29,971 nucleotides of DNA from Dunaliella salina (taxonomy: Eukaryota; Chlorophyta; Chlorophyceae; Chlamydomonadales; Dunaliellaceae). The translations under genes and the position numbers were made by a program. Each line of letters starts with the position of its first letter. The stretch's first letter is position 1. The notes beneath the pieces are model-generated. The model saw nothing but the letters and a program-made list of their open reading frames with translations. It was not told where the DNA came from and searched no databases. The stretch covers positions 81,060-111,030 of the forward strand of contig MU069518.1 of the NCBI GenBank assembly GCA_002284615.2, written 5' to 3'. Shown piece after piece: positions 1 to 10,075 of the stretch.

Positions 1-276
1 CCGTGCGGCTGCTGACAGCCGCTAGCGGCTGGACACGGCTGAAGCGGCTGCCACTTTCCTGCACTGGTCAACAAAAATAACATTACGGCTGAACACGGCT
101 GAAGCGGCTGAAATCAGCCGTGCGGCTGCTGACAGCCGCTAGCGGCTGAACACGGCTGAAGNGGCTGCCNCCTTCCTGCACTGGTCAACAAAAATAACAT
201 CACGGCTGAACGCGGCTGAAGCGGCTGAAATCAGCCGTGCGGCTGCTGACAGCCGCTAGCGGCTGAACACGGCTGA
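1..276. repeat. 117-bp tandem satellite, about 2.3 copies
   Basis: Copies start at 1, 118 and 235 (exact period 117) and are nearly identical. The unit is built from CGGCTGAA-type submotifs and their reverse complement TCAGCCG, with an AT-richer spacer (around 52-85) containing CAACAAAAATAACAT. Two ambiguous bases (162, 170) fall inside. The array runs off the left edge, so its true length is unknown. Confidence 0.95.
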
Positions 277-320
277 AAATTTTTCAGCCGCGCTACAGCC
301 GCATCAGCCGTGTTCAGCCG
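260..320. repeat. Inverted repeat ending the 117-bp satellite
   Basis: Bases 270-290 form a perfect palindrome with 10-bp arms (CGGCTGAAAA / TTTTCAGCCG) around one T. An outer pair, 260-276 and 304-320, is also exactly complementary (17 bp). The array therefore ends in a strong hairpin. Confidence 0.9.
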
Positions 321-739
321 CAGGCCAGATATTTCTGACGAACCCTGGCAGTCCCGTTTGTGAGCGCATCTGGAAATCAAATAGAGGTTTGAAAATTTGA
401 GCCGTTCAGCGGTGTCTTCATCTCTGTCTGAACAGTGCAGTGTGCTGCGAGCAAACCACGTTTATTCAAACACTTTGGGTCTGACAGTTGGGTCTCAAGA
501 CTGTGGGGGAAGAACACACTTCAGGTGCAAGTTCTGCAGCAATGCCTACTCAGGTTTACAAGGTTCACAAGGGAACCTTCAGCCGGAAAGTTTGGCTGCT
601 CGGTGTGGTGAAAGAAATCCATAAGCTCAGAGACGAAGCAATAAGTCTGAATATCTTGGTTTCGGAAAAAACGAGCTACACCCAGAGAGCAGGCATCAGA
701 AAAAAAAACGCCTACTCAGGGATCACGAGGATCATTGTC
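321..739. other. Unassigned sequence
   Basis: Short overlapping open frames occur here, but I see no recognisable domain, no convincing splice pattern and no repeat. Confidence 0.4.
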
Positions 740-1210
740 CACTTTGCGGTGCAATGAGGAGCAGGAACCCTTGCCCCTTTGCGTTAAGGAAGGAATGGTA
801 TGTCTCTGGTGCATTGCCTGCCCGGTCCGGAGGTCCAAGAGAAGGTGGGCTAAAGGGGCCAGGTTATGTGGCTCACCCTCGGCATTTGCGATGCAGAGTT
901 CTAACATGCATTCAGCAAACATTCTGCTCAACTTGAGCAGAATGTTTGATTGGAGTGAATTCAGCATTCATGATGCAGCAGGGAAAAATGTAACAGTCAT
1001 TGTGCACAAACACAGCATGCAGCAATGCACTCAGTCATGCATGCAGTTATGCACGCAATGATGCATGCAGTAATGTGTGCATGACATGCAAAGCCGTGCA
1101 TGCAGTATTGCACGCTGCAGTGCAATAGCAGAGCTCGATGGTAAAGCGGTCACACTTGCAAATGCATCATGCTCAATTGCTGTCAAAGATGTTGTTCTGG
1201 TAGGACTCCA
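740..1210 (+). repeat. Composite dispersed repeat, partial copy A
   Basis: Matches part of the longer copies at 8488-10075 and 28358-29811 in the same order: a GATGAGGAG/CCCCTTT block, a block on the pattern GGGCAAAGGGG..CAG.TT..TGGCTC.CCCTCAGC, a CATGCAGCAAACAT block, a short ATGCATGCAG-rich core (about 1010-1120), then a CACACTTGC...CATGCTCAA.TGCTGTC tail. The left part and the far 3' tail of the longer copies are missing. No protein function is visible. Confidence 0.75.
917..947. repeat. Perfect 31-bp palindrome
   Basis: AAACATTCTGCTCAA (917-931), one C, then its exact reverse complement (933-947). It lies inside composite repeat copy A and is absent at the matching place in copies B and C. 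Confidence 0.9.
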
Positions 1211-1287
1211 AAGTTTTGGTAAGTCTCTAGGCCTTCAAAAAGGCTGTTTAACAACATCCATACTCCCCGTACCAAGCCACCCGTACC

Positions 1288-1400
1288 CGTTCCAGCACCA
1301 TGCAAGGACCAAACCTGCTCCAGCTTGAGTGCAAGTCACCATGTATGCGATCCATAGCTGTGCAAACAGACAGGTAAAAGTAAGTCAGGAGGCCCACATG
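1288..1400 (+). repeat. Exon-like dispersed repeat, partner of 12010-12117 (-)
   Basis: The sequence from CAGCACCATGCAAGGACCAA to the donor-like CAG|GTAAAAGTAAGTC closely matches the minus strand at 12117-12010. Both copies can be read as STMQGP(N/T)LLQ(L/P)ECKSP. It could be a duplicated gene fragment containing an exon end and its 5' splice site, or a non-coding dispersed repeat. Confidence 0.6.
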
Positions 1401-1689
1401 ATGTGGGGTTCTTGTTGGACTTACCACCCTTTGCTTGGCACCAATGGACTACATCATGCTGAAGAGTTTCAAAAGTAAATTCGCAAAGGCAGTCCTTTCG
1501 ATTTGAGTCAGCTTGTTGTTGATCTCAAGGCTCGACAGCTAGCATACTAGAGATAATTTTACAGAGGTGGACGACGGGCCCAAATTCCTGAAAATGTTCT
1601 GTACCGCCGATAATTTTCAAACCTGACCAGGCCAACCATGGAAATATAAATAAGAAACACTTTTACCAGAAAATGATGAAAATCGGTTG
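1401..1689. other. Unassigned sequence
   Basis: No domain, splice chain or internal repeat recognised. Confidence 0.4.
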
Positions 1690-1950
1690 ACCCCAGATCA
1701 CTCTCCTGGCCTCAGATCACCCTAAAATGGCCCACAGCTCCACCCTGGGACCATTTTCCACCCCCCGAATATTTTCTTAATAACCCTTATATGACATGCT
1801 AATATCCTACATGTTCAAAAAAGGGAATGAAGGAGGTCAAAAATTGACCTTTTTGGCACCCCTAGTGCTGGATTTTCTCTAAGGGAAATGGCTGAAACTC
1901 AGTACCTGACCAACCACTGGGTCTTTTCAATCCGTTTTTTCGCAATTACA
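1690..1950 (+). repeat. Old dispersed repeat with TTGACCTTTTTGGCACCC block
   Basis: Bases 1690-1755 (ACCCCAGATC...CCTGGCCT...AAAATGGC...CACCCTGGGACCA) match the reverse complement of about 21810-21880. Bases 1845-1950 match the reverse complement of about 21690-21745 in collinear order and, on the + strand, 22605-22735. The copies are strongly diverged, which points to an old element family. No coding capacity is evident. Confidence 0.65.
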
Positions 1951-2692
1951 TTATTTTGGTTCAAGGACACCAAATCGTTAAAACACCTAATTCGGTACAG
2001 TGGCTGGAAAGATATGGTGGGTGCTTGCTCGAAAATTAGGGTTTACGTTCTGGCAAATAACAGAAGCGGCCGTGAATTGTGGTTTTCAAACTCAAGAGAT
2101 TCGGGTCCCACTTGATGCTAGGCACAAAAACTGCAAAGGACGGCCACCATACTAAAGGTACATTTCAAAAGGACATATGTTTGATACCCTTGTCGCCCAC
2201 CTCTGACAATTTTCCAACTATCACGCAAGCGATGTCAACAGCAACAAATTTACTTAACAACACTGGTGTGCCCTTCCGACTAATGGTGCGTATGTGACGT
2301 ACGCTCCTTACACTCTGCCCAAATATTTCTATCTGGACTTACCCGAACACATCGTCCGCAGCATGGCCCAATTTTGGATTCAAGTCCACACTTTGAGGTT
2401 TGAGCACGCCACTTGAGATAACAATTTTTTTCCGACAAGTGATCTTTGTGACACTCAGGATGACATGCTCAGGTGAACAGCATGTTAATTTCAAACGCAC
2501 CCACCTTCAAGTTTGCAATCTTAGGCGAAAGTATGCTTCGTTGTTTTATGGACCTGTCCTATCCCTCTCTGCTCCATCCCCTCTGATGGCTCCATATATC
2601 GTCTGCATCTCACAATAAACAGTAGCATAATATGTTTCGTTTCTTGAATCAGAATAAGCTTATCCGTTTCATCATTAAGCTCCTTCTCATGA
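1951..2692. other. Unassigned sequence
   Basis: AT-richer stretch with short open frames only; nothing recognised. Confidence 0.4.
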
Positions 2693-2735
2693 ACAGGCTA
2701 GCAGTCAGTCGGTTTGACTGGAGGCTTTCTTCTCC
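2693..2735 (+). repeat. Short dispersed repeat, partner of 18772-18812
   Basis: ACAGGCTAGCAGTCAGTCGG and the following TTTGACTGGAGGC are repeated almost exactly at 18772 in the same orientation. The segment includes a CAGTC...GACTG inverted pair, so it can form a small hairpin. Confidence 0.85.
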
Positions 2736-2910
2736 TCGTAACTTTGTAACCTTGAAACTTTCCTTGGTGGGACTCACTGGTAGGGTTTTTTTTGTTTTTT
2801 TTGTTACAGCGACCCAAGGAAATGGCGATTTCCCATAAGGGCCTTCGCTCCTTCATGAACAAAAATGACCAGCGAAAAAGCTGGGGATCCTAAGAAAGAA
2901 AACCAAGAGG

Positions 2911-3014
2911 CAAGGTCCACAGGGAAGGACAGGCGCGAAGGCAAGCAAAATCCACCAGGAAGGACAGGCGTGAAGGAAAGCAAAGTCCACAGGGAAGGAC
3001 AAGGGGGAAGGGGC
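2911..3014. repeat. 35-bp tandem repeat, three copies
   Basis: Copies start at 2911, 2946 and 2981 (CAAGGTCCACAGGGAAGGAC type). The 35-bp period is not a multiple of three, so the open frame across it (2865-3140 +) would read different residues in each copy. I regard it as non-coding. Confidence 0.9.
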
Positions 3015-3147
3015 AAAGTACGAACAAAAGGAAGCTCGTTCAACGTTCAAGGCAGGTCTGCCAACAAAACTAAGGGAACGAAATTCTCACTCGCAGGGGC
3101 CAAACAAGGAGCAACGACACTGGACTATGGGCAAAGGTAGTGCCAGC

Positions 3148-3200
3148 GCTGACTGTTGGGTCTTTCCTTAATGAACGCTAGTTATGTCCAGCAGAAACAT
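3148..3200 (+). repeat. Short dispersed repeat, partner of 6160-6212
   Basis: GCTGACTGTTGGGTCTTTCC followed by TTAATGAACGCT recurs with few changes at 6160, in the same orientation. Probably a fragment of an unrecognised element. Confidence 0.85.
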
Positions 3201-4070
3201 TTACTTGAACTTTTTAATGTCCTAATGTGTATCTAATAAGGTTCACTCACACTTTCTCACAAAGACGCTGTTCCAGTTAGTTTAACACTGTAACGGCAGC
3301 CCTGCGCCAGCTCCAGTGGCGCTTGAGAGGACATCTTTCGACTCCCATCAAGAAGATCAGATCATCAAGATGCATTTAACCCACCTTATCGCCAGTGGCT
3401 TTCCCTGTTTTGTTCTTTGGTATAGCACAACGGCATCTTTTGTGGGAGTTGGTCCACCACCACTGGTGGCACCAGCATGGCTTTTTCCTTCTTACCCCAA
3501 AGCACCAATACAGTTTGGGGTAGACCACCGGCGTCCAACTTCTCCCTGATCCCCCAAGTCTTTTAGAGCAAAAGAACGTCCGCAATGTCTGGTCAGTGGT
3601 AACCGATCGCTCCAAAAAAAAGAGTGCATGCAGGCCAAAGACCGCGGGCCGTGTGCATTGCTTTGGAAGCAAAAGCAGATTGCGCAAGACACAAATTAAC
3701 GTACCGTTCAGCCATGTAGTTCCACACTGATTGTCTTTCAGCAATTTCCTCAAGCCAGTGTGCTTGAAGGGAACACCCAAGAGGGACTTCGCCAAAATAT
3801 TACCCACAGTCTTTTGTTCAGTTCGACAATTAAGCGTTACTTGAGATGAGGACCCAAGCCTTATATTGTGAGTCATGGTGAATACCAAAGCCTGACTGCC
3901 ATTGTGGCTGAGGTGCCTTTGTTGCCACAGCAACCACAACCAAGCAGGCAGCGTGGTCATCCTGATGCTAGCAAGGGCAGCTTGCATTGCAATGCATAAA
4001 TGACCAGTGGCACCAAGTATTGAAGCACACAGTACACCATGAACACATCTGACATGGCCTGTTGCACCAT
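3201..4070. other. Unassigned sequence with weak minus-strand coding signals
   Basis: On the minus strand a 203-codon frame (3987-3376) and a second frame without an ATG (3799-3593, containing WLEEIAERQSVWNYMAER) overlap. A good donor-like CTGAACG|GTACGT lies near 3701. I recognise no family, and neither frame has a supported start or acceptor. It could be a decayed gene or chance. Confidence 0.2.
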
Positions 4071-4234
4071 CTACGCCGCCCTAAATAGTGCAACAACTCT
4101 TAGGGACTTCCTGGGCCAAGATGATGTCTTAGGATAGGCCAAATTCGTTTCTCTACGGCGCCCTGAAGTAGTGCAACAACTCTTGGGGATTTCACGAGCC
4201 AAGATGATGTCTTAGGATAGGCCAAATTCGTGTC
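4071..4234. repeat. 82-bp tandem duplication
   Basis: Two adjacent copies, 4071-4152 and 4153-4234, share GTGCAACAACTCTT and an identical GATGATGTCTTAGGATAGGC block. They differ at only a few positions, so the duplication is fairly recent. Confidence 0.92.
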
Positions 4235-4875
4235 TCCATGCCTGAAAGGCTGCGGCTGAGCTTCAAGAAGTACTCTTTAGATTGGAATGGCCAGGCACTT
4301 CGAGCTGCTTTGGCTGAGCTGCCCCAGCAGGCAGGTATAGTTATGAAAGAAAAGAGGGAGAAAACAAAAGCTATGTAGGCAGAGAATCTCTCCCTGCATC
4401 AATTAAGGGAAAGGAAAAAAATTATTCCCACTGACTTCTTTTCTCTTTTCTCTTATCTCTTGGCGAAGGGGACAAACGGTGCCTTGGCCCTAGGTATCCT
4501 CTTTTCCTTAATTTATGTGGGGATTGTTTTAACTGCCTTCGTAGTTTTTCTTTTCTTTTTATCAAGGAAAAGGAGACACATTGGCTCATAAAGAGCCGTG
4601 AGTCCCCTCCACCACATGACCTGAGTCAAGGCAGGCCAATGGGGGTGTGGAGGGTTACTAGAAGCACCCCTTTTAACCCTTTCCTGCTCTTTCCTTTCCT
4701 TACACCACTTCCAGAGTAAAGCTGTTTTCTACATCTCATCACCGCGTGAAAATGAGGAAGTGTATTTTTTTAACCCAACATTTTCTGCAATCTTGATGGA
4801 GCGCGCCTGGATACACTTTGCATGCTTGAGATGCTGTGCCTGACTTCTGAGCAATGCTTTCATTTTTTGCTTAAA
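4235..4875. other. Unassigned sequence with pyrimidine- and purine-rich patches
   Basis: Contains A/G-rich and T/C-rich patches (about 4345-4460 and 4540-4575). The segment GCTGAGCTGCCCCAGCAGGC near 4312 weakly resembles the SINE-like family at 4876 but lacks its tail. No gene recognised. Confidence 0.35.
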
Positions 4876-4957
4876 TTGGTTTGGTTACAGGTCTCTAAGT
4901 CTCCGCTCAGCTGCCCTTGTAGGCGGATAAAGCGATGTAACCTTACCTTACCTTACC
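4876..4957 (+). repeat. SINE-like short interspersed repeat, copy 1
   Basis: GGTTTGGTTACAGG, then CTCAGCTGCCCTTGTAGGCG, then GCGATGTAACC and a (TTACC)n tail. The same order recurs at 5289-5366 and 5489-5569, and on the minus strand at 16677-16762. A shared body with a simple pentanucleotide tail is typical of the 3' end of a SINE or truncated LINE. No tRNA-type promoter was identified. Confidence 0.7.
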
Positions 4958-5288
4958 GGTGTGCATCATAGATGGTTTGTGCAAACTCGACAGCGGCTGT
5001 GTGGTCATTCTTGTTTAGGGTGCAATCCAGCTCATTGTAGGTGTGAACCTGCATTCGAGTTAACACCAAGATTTCAGGGCCTTGACCATCTCTCCTGCAC
5101 TTGGTACCTGGATGTCTAGAGTCTCGAGTCAAACATATCATGAGCTTTCCTTTCAAGACCTTTGTGCCAATTTATCAGTTGTGCTGGTACCTGGAGAACT
5201 TTCACATTTTTGCATGACATTTTTGTGGTATTATGAGCACACGTTCTCTCAGCAGTTGACACTTCTGAACTTGACTTTCTTTTTCAGA

Positions 5289-5366
5289 CTGGTCTGGTTA
5301 CAGGCCTCAGTGTTTCCGCTCAGCTGCCCTTGTAGGCGAATATAGCGATGTAACCTCACCTTACCT
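5289..5366 (+). repeat. SINE-like short interspersed repeat, copy 2
   Basis: GGTCTGGTTACAGG, then the same CTCAGCTGCCCTTGTAGGCG block as copy 1, then ATAGCGATGTAACC and a short CTCACCTTACC tail. It is the closest relative of copy 1. Confidence 0.7.
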
Positions 5367-5488
5367 TTGCATGCTTGTTCCATGAGAAGAGAAGAAGAGT
5401 GACAGTAGGTGATTCTTCTCAGCATTTTGTGCTTCCTAACTTGGCACAAGGACATGTTTCCTTCTCGTGTTGACCTATGGGCACGAGA

Positions 5489-5569
5489 TTGGTTTAGATT
5501 GTTCACATGCTTTTCAGCTTCAGCTAAGCTGCCGAGGCAGGTGCAGCCATGTAACCCTATCCTATCCCA
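5489..5569 (+). repeat. SINE-like short interspersed repeat, copy 3 (diverged)
   Basis: GGTTTAGATTGTTCAC, CAGCTAAGCTGCCGAGGCAG, then GCCATGTAACC followed by CCTATCCTATCCC. The body is diverged, but block order and a pentanucleotide tail are kept. Confidence 0.55.
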
Positions 5570-5616
5570 TTAATTGAATATTCTTAATTGAATATCCCAT
5601 TAATTGAATATTCTTG
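5566..5616. repeat. 30-bp AT-rich tandem repeat
   Basis: CCCATTAATTGAATATTCTT occurs at 5566 and again at 5596 (period 30), directly after the SINE-like tail. Confidence 0.9.
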
Positions 5617-5995
5617 CAGCTTGCTGGCAAGTGCTTTAAGGGGAAAATACTGTCTGACCTTCCTTTGAAAGGTGAAAGCAGCAAGTGCACGCCTGCTGCA
5701 CAACAAGGCGTCCAGGCTTAAAGTAGTGCAAGCGGGCGTCAAGAACTGGCCCCAAAAAATTTGGGGCATGAAGTGCATTTCCTTAGGCCTTCTTAGGGGG
5801 GGGCGGCAGGCCTCAGCCTGGGGAGTGGCCCCCTGCCCACAAATGAGCACCAGGAGAAAAGCTGGTGCAGGAGTGGTCCCAGAAGTTGGCGAGGTGGAGA
5901 AGGTGCTCAGAGGTGGTGTACTCTCAACTTGGGTCTGCACAACTGCGTGCTCAACTCCTGGCTTCGGCTGGTCCCTGTGCAAGAGGGTGGCCCTC
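5617..5995. other. Unassigned GC-richer sequence
   Basis: Open frames exist on both strands (5672-6022 +, 6015-5584 -) and mirror each other. No domain is recognisable and no splice pattern favours either. Confidence 0.3.
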
Positions 5996-6095
5996 GCTGA
6001 GATGCTGGGTTGCATTCTCTGAGGCCAAGGGGTGGGTCTCGAGTTTGCTGGACAGGGCCTCTTGACAGCAGTGTTAAGGGTGTTCTAGATGGAGG
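5996..6095 (+). repeat. Dispersed repeat, partner of 24507-24597
   Basis: GCTGAGATG, TCTGAGGC.AAGGGG, GTTTGCTGGACAGGGCC, CTTGACAGCAGTGT and AAGGGTGTTCTAG occur in the same order and spacing at 24507, which lies in a BET-gene intron. Confidence 0.88.
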
Positions 6096-6159
6096 CCAAC
6101 TTGCTGGAGTAGACTTATGTGCTTCTTTTTCTCTTGGTCTGGTGGGACTCAGTTTCAGG

Positions 6160-6212
6160 GCTGACTGTTTGGTCTTTCCTTAATGCACGCTGGCTGTGCC
6201 CAGCGTAGATTT
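6160..6212 (+). repeat. Short dispersed repeat, partner of 3148-3200
   Basis: GCTGACTGTTTGGTCTTTCC and the following TTAATGCACGCTGGCTGTGC match the segment at 3148. A TTTC microrepeat follows. Confidence 0.85.
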
Positions 6213-6437
6213 TCTTTCTTTCTTTCAGGCCTTCTAGCCTCAGCAAGCTCTACTGCTGCAACTGCAGGTAATACAGCAGCTAAAAGGATATGCATGAAAC
6301 ATAACAATTGCGATCGTAGATGATGCAGCAGCTAAAAAGATCAGCATTAATTTCATAATTGTGCTTGAAAGCGAGGATCATCTGCAATCAGAAGATGCTG
6401 CTTGTCAGACCACATGTAACTAGAAGAAAAAAAGCAT

Positions 6438-6442
6438 TTACA
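6438..6442 (-). terminator. Possible poly(A) signal TGTAA
   Basis: TGTAA on the minus strand about 35 nt after the stop codon of the 6477-6737 exon. TGTAA is the usual chlorophycean polyadenylation signal; this assignment rests on the motif and its position. Confidence 0.4.
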
Positions 6443-6476
6443 AAGTGAACCCACATCGCCACCGTTGTGACTTTGC

Positions 6477-6737
6477 TCATGCAAACAAGGCAAAGCTGAT
6501 GAGGCTGCAGCCAATGGAAAGCCAGGTCATGAGCCGCACACAGTACACAGCTTCTGCAAAGTTCATGAACAGTCCGCTGTCATAGAAAAACAGCACCAAG
6601 CTGTTTAGAGAGGTGGTGTTGGAGTTTTGGGGGATGATGGTGGCAATGCTGAGGGCGGCAAAGATGTAAGGGTTGCGTAAAAGGAGAAGGCCAGCGTAAA
6701 TACCCACTATCACGAGGTAGGTGGGGTTGAGGCTTAT
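6477..6737 (-). CDS. Last exon of a small membrane protein (possibly PRA1-like)
   Basis: The minus-strand exon follows a good acceptor (CTCTGTTTTGCAG|ATAAGC), reads 86 residues in phase 0 and ends at TGA, with TGTAA about 35 nt downstream. The peptide is strongly hydrophobic, with two or three membrane segments: about residues 4-20 (YLVIVGIYAGLLLL), 24-33 and 66-86 (CVRLMTWLSIGCSLISFALF). The N-P-x-Y-L...LLLRNPY pattern recalls the hydrophobic core of prenylated Rab acceptor (PRA1) proteins, but I cannot confirm this. A possible 21-nt in-phase upstream exon (6799-6819, NSHQNGF) lies between TTCTGCAG and GTGAGC. No initiator exon was found. It could also be a chance hydrophobic frame. Confidence 0.42.
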   Translation of the reverse strand: MSLNPTYLVIVGIYAGLLLLRNPYIFAALSIATIIPQNSNTTSLNSLVLFFYDSGLFMNFAEAVYCVRLMTWLSIGCSLISFALFA

Positions 6738-8487
6738 CTGCAAAACAGAGGGATCAGGTCGGTGCAATAGTCAGTGTGAGAAAAAATCCTGAGCTCACGA
6801 AGCCATTTTGATGGGAGTTCTGCAGAAGGGAAGGTACGGCTTTGCTGAACCACTTGGACAAATTTCCATGGTGTGGGGTGCATCAGATCATCATGCTGCC
6901 GAGCCACCAGCCAGTGAATACAAAATATGACTGTCGGAAGTGCACTTTCCAACCTCGTCCACTCCTCTGGTGCCTATTTACCAATGCAGGGACCTGGCCA
7001 ATCCCACAGTGCCAGACCAATTCCGTTTTATAAGTGTGCAATCTATCAAAAGCGGGTCACCTTCGTTTAGGACTTTCTGAGGACGTCTCGAGATTGCATG
7101 AGTCCTGAGACAAAGGTCGCCCAAGTAAAGGGGGCACTATCCTAGAAACACACTGGGAAGGCTGTAAACTGCCTTCCTGACTTCACCATGCGATAACACA
7201 CCAACATTGCCAATACCCTGGAAACTTGGATTGCTTGCTGCATGTTCCCCTCCACACCCCTGCTGCCACCACCTATGCGCATATGGCACTGACTCCCAGC
7301 CAGTACACAGACCCCTCCAATTACCCAGCTTGCACCAAAAGGGTGCCAATTCTTGGGATCAGGAATCCAACAATGTATTTACAATTCTGTTGAAGGGGCT
7401 AAAATTATTCTGGAGAGGGGGTCCAGGGAACTTGAACCCCACCCAGCCCTGATCGGACTTATCTGCACACCAATTGATACCTCTCAAACTCAGGGCTCCA
7501 AAGATGTAGTTCGTATAGGAATCAACAGGTGCCGTTCAGAAGTTATGCTACCTGAAGCCTCCTGCTTCGATTCCAAGTACCCGCCTCCATAGGCAGGTGC
7601 ATGCTGGAAGGTCACATGGGGCCAGCGCAAAATTTCAGCCAAATCTGACATGCCCATGGGGCACCACTGCAGTTTGACTTTGGATCGACCCCATGCCGCC
7701 GCCAATAAAGTTTGGTCCTTTCGCGAACTTAAGATGGTCGCGACCAGGCGGTACATGGGAATCCATTTCAGAACCAAAACCCTTCTCCCAGCCATCTAAT
7801 GGTGCAAGATACCCTCTTGTAGTGCCTGTTGTGTTCCTGCATGCTGGGTTCTCGTGTTGGAGTAGCCAGCTTACCTCATTCCCAAATCTCAGCATGTAAC
7901 ATATTGCCTTTCCTTCACTGCCACAAGCGTGCTTGGTCACTTCTCCCCAAAATTCTTATGAGGATACATACATACAGGGCAAGCATGCGTTAAAAGTCTG
8001 TGCCCTGAAAGCTTCAGCACGCCCAGAAAACTATGGCGGGCAATTTGGCAATCCAAGGGGAATTCGACAACCAAAATTGATCTGCAAAATTCATCCAAAA
8101 TTAATTGAGTCTAAACTCAGGATCCACAGAGAAGTGCGAGAGATGTTGCCACTTAAAGAAACATGTGTGCCCTGGAAGACCTGGAAAGAGCATCAAATAG
8201 CCATTACCTTGTTTCGTGAGGTGCTGAGAGGGGTCTCAGGTTGCAGGCGTGGCCGCTAAGAAAAAATGAAATGATGGAATGGAAAGGAAGCGGACGAGGG
8301 GGGGTGTCTGTCCTCATCATAACATACGACCATGCAGAGGAGATACAACACTTACGACACCATCTGTGACCAGAAAGTTTAAGCCATTTAAAAGGGGCCC
8401 CAAAATGCTGGATGAGATAGGGAATGATTCAACCCTGGACCCTGGAGTAAGTGTCAGCTCGTACCCAGCAGTTGATTGACTCCCCAG
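6738..8487. other. Unassigned region upstream of the minus-strand exon
   Basis: Earlier exons of the minus-strand membrane protein would be expected here, but apart from the possible 21-nt exon at 6799-6819 I could not assemble them. Short frames on both strands carry no recognised domain. No strong repeats were seen. Confidence 0.3.
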
Positions 8488-8574
8488 CTTTTTTGGCGAA
8501 GCCCCATTCATGGGGCGTGAGCCCCTAGGTTTGCAGGCTTCCCGGTAAAGTTCACACCTTGTCACCCAGGCCCA

Positions 8575-8925
8575 CCCTGCGCACCCCCTGCCCTGAAACC
8601 TGGCATGCAGGCCAAGCAAATTTCTTCAGCCAGCCCTGTGAATTCAGAAGGGCTGATGGGGCCATGGGCAAAGAGTTCTGGAACATCCCTGTCTGGTAGA
8701 CAAGTAGGTGCCTGGCACGGCTCGCCCACTGCACCCCCCGCCCTGAAACCCAGCATGCAGGCCAAGCAAACTTCAACAGCCAGCCCCGTAATGTCAGGGG
8801 GGCTGATGGGGCCATGGGCAAAGAGTTCTGAAACTCCTTCCTTCTGGTAGCTAAGCTGAAGTTGCCAAGCATGGCTCGCCCAGGGACCCCCCCCCCCCCG
8901 ACACTTGGCATGCAGACCGAGCAAA
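8575..8925 (+). repeat. About 155-bp tandem repeat inside copy B
   Basis: Units begin near 8575, 8730 and 8885 (partial). Each carries CACCCC, CCCTGAAACC, GGCATGCAGGCCAAGCAAA, then GGGCTGATGGGGCCATGGGC and CAAAGAGTTCTG. A run of 13 C occurs at 8887-8899. The same tandem structure is kept in copy C near 28448, 28607 and 28768. Confidence 0.88.
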
Positions 8926-9429
8926 CTTGTTTATCGGGATATCCAGAGTTTGGTGCCCTGGGGTGCAGCTGGTGCGAGCAAAGGTAGGGAGCGAAGATTC
9001 TTCAATGTTTTGGCGAAGATCCCAGGATGCTTTGGTTTGACCGACCCCACCGGCTAACCCACGCCCACCGAACAGCATCTGATGTTGCGGGCTCAACCAG
9101 CACATACATGTTCACGCTGAGACCCGGGCTCGGGAGCGGCGTGCCAGACGAAATCCATGTGCTCAGCAGAAGATTCCAGCTCGCCCATAATCATTGCATA
9201 CCAATAATATCAATTACGACTACATCCACAACGTGTACTTGAGCCATGGTGTACCCTACACAGCGAGTGGAGACGAGAAGGTTGACAAGCTTTGCTGCAA
9301 TGCAAAGAGGAGCAGGGCTCCTTCACCCTGTGCATGGAGGGAGTTGTGTCTCTGGCACATGGCCTGCCTGGTCCTCGTCCAGGTGATGGTGGGCAAAGGG
9401 GGTCAGCTTGCATGGCTCTCCCTCAGCAT

Positions 9430-9860
9430 TACAGCGCAAAGCATAGAATGCACGCAGTAAACATCATGCACAATGGAATGCATGAAGCAACCGTGATGCA
9501 GAATGTATGCAGCAATCTTCGTGCAAAATGTGCAAAAACAACATGCAGCACAGCAATGCAATTATCCATGCAGCAAAGCACAGCCATGCATGCAGTAATC
9601 CACACAGCTTTGCACACAGCCATGCATGCTGTGATGCATGCAGCACTGTGCAAAGCCATGCATGCAGTAATGCATGAGCAACATGCAAAGTTAAGCATGC
9701 AGCGATGCCCACGGCAATGCATGCAGTAATCCATGCAGGCTGGCAATGCATACAGCCATTCATGCAGGCTGGCAATGCACACAGCCATGAGGTAATGCAT
9801 ACAGTGATGCGCTTTGTGCTGTGCAAAGCCATGCATGCAGAATTCACGAGCATCATGCAC
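9430..9860 (+). repeat. ATGCATGCAG-rich degenerate array
   Basis: Repeated CATGCATGCAGTAATGCAC-like words with irregular spacing of roughly 20-30 bp. ATGCAT is self-complementary, so the array reads similarly on both strands and yields long His/Met/Ala/Cys-rich frames both ways. The same core occurs in copies A and C. Confidence 0.9.
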
Positions 9861-10075
9861 AGCCTAACATGTCATTATATGCTGCAGTGCACAAAGCAAG
9901 GTACGCAGATAAAGCATTCACACTTGCTCGCGCATCACGGCATGCTCAAGTGCTGTCATGGGCATTTTGGCTCTTGCAATTCAAGGGGGATTTTGACTGA
10001 AAGCTCCTGTCAGTGAAAGAATGGCGCCGATTTTTCAGCATCGCTTGCGACGCTTCCCCCACTTGTCGCTTGAAG

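Larger units (their letters stand above)
8488..10075 (+). repeat. Composite dispersed repeat, copy B (about 1.6 kb)
   Basis: Homologous over its length to 28358-29811 in the same orientation. Order of parts: GGCGTGAGCCCCTAGG block; tandem units of about 155 bp (8575-8925); a segment with TTCCAGCT and GAGCCATGGT; an AGGAGCAGGGCTCC/CAGCTTG block; an ATGCATGCAG array (about 9430-9860); then a tail with CATGCTCAAG, GGCTCTTGCAA and TTTTTCAGC.TCGCTTGCG. Open frames within it are repeat read-through on both strands. No transposase, reverse transcriptase or terminal inverted repeat is visible. Confidence 0.85.

Noticed and set aside
2865..3140. Lys/Gly-rich + strand frame of 91 codons
   Set aside because: Spans a 35-bp tandem repeat whose period is not a multiple of three, so the residues are not conserved between units.
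3376..3987. 203-codon minus-strand frame
   Set aside because: Composition looks random, with no domain. A competing frame in the same place looks equally coding-like, so neither is supported.
4940..4957. Telomere-like TTACC repeats
   Set aside because: Only three units, at the end of a dispersed element, and not the TTTAGGG/TTTTAGGG type expected in green algae.
8552..9860. Several frames of 100-145 codons on both strands
   Set aside because: They lie in composite repeat copy B and its ATGCATGCAG array, whose words are nearly self-complementary.
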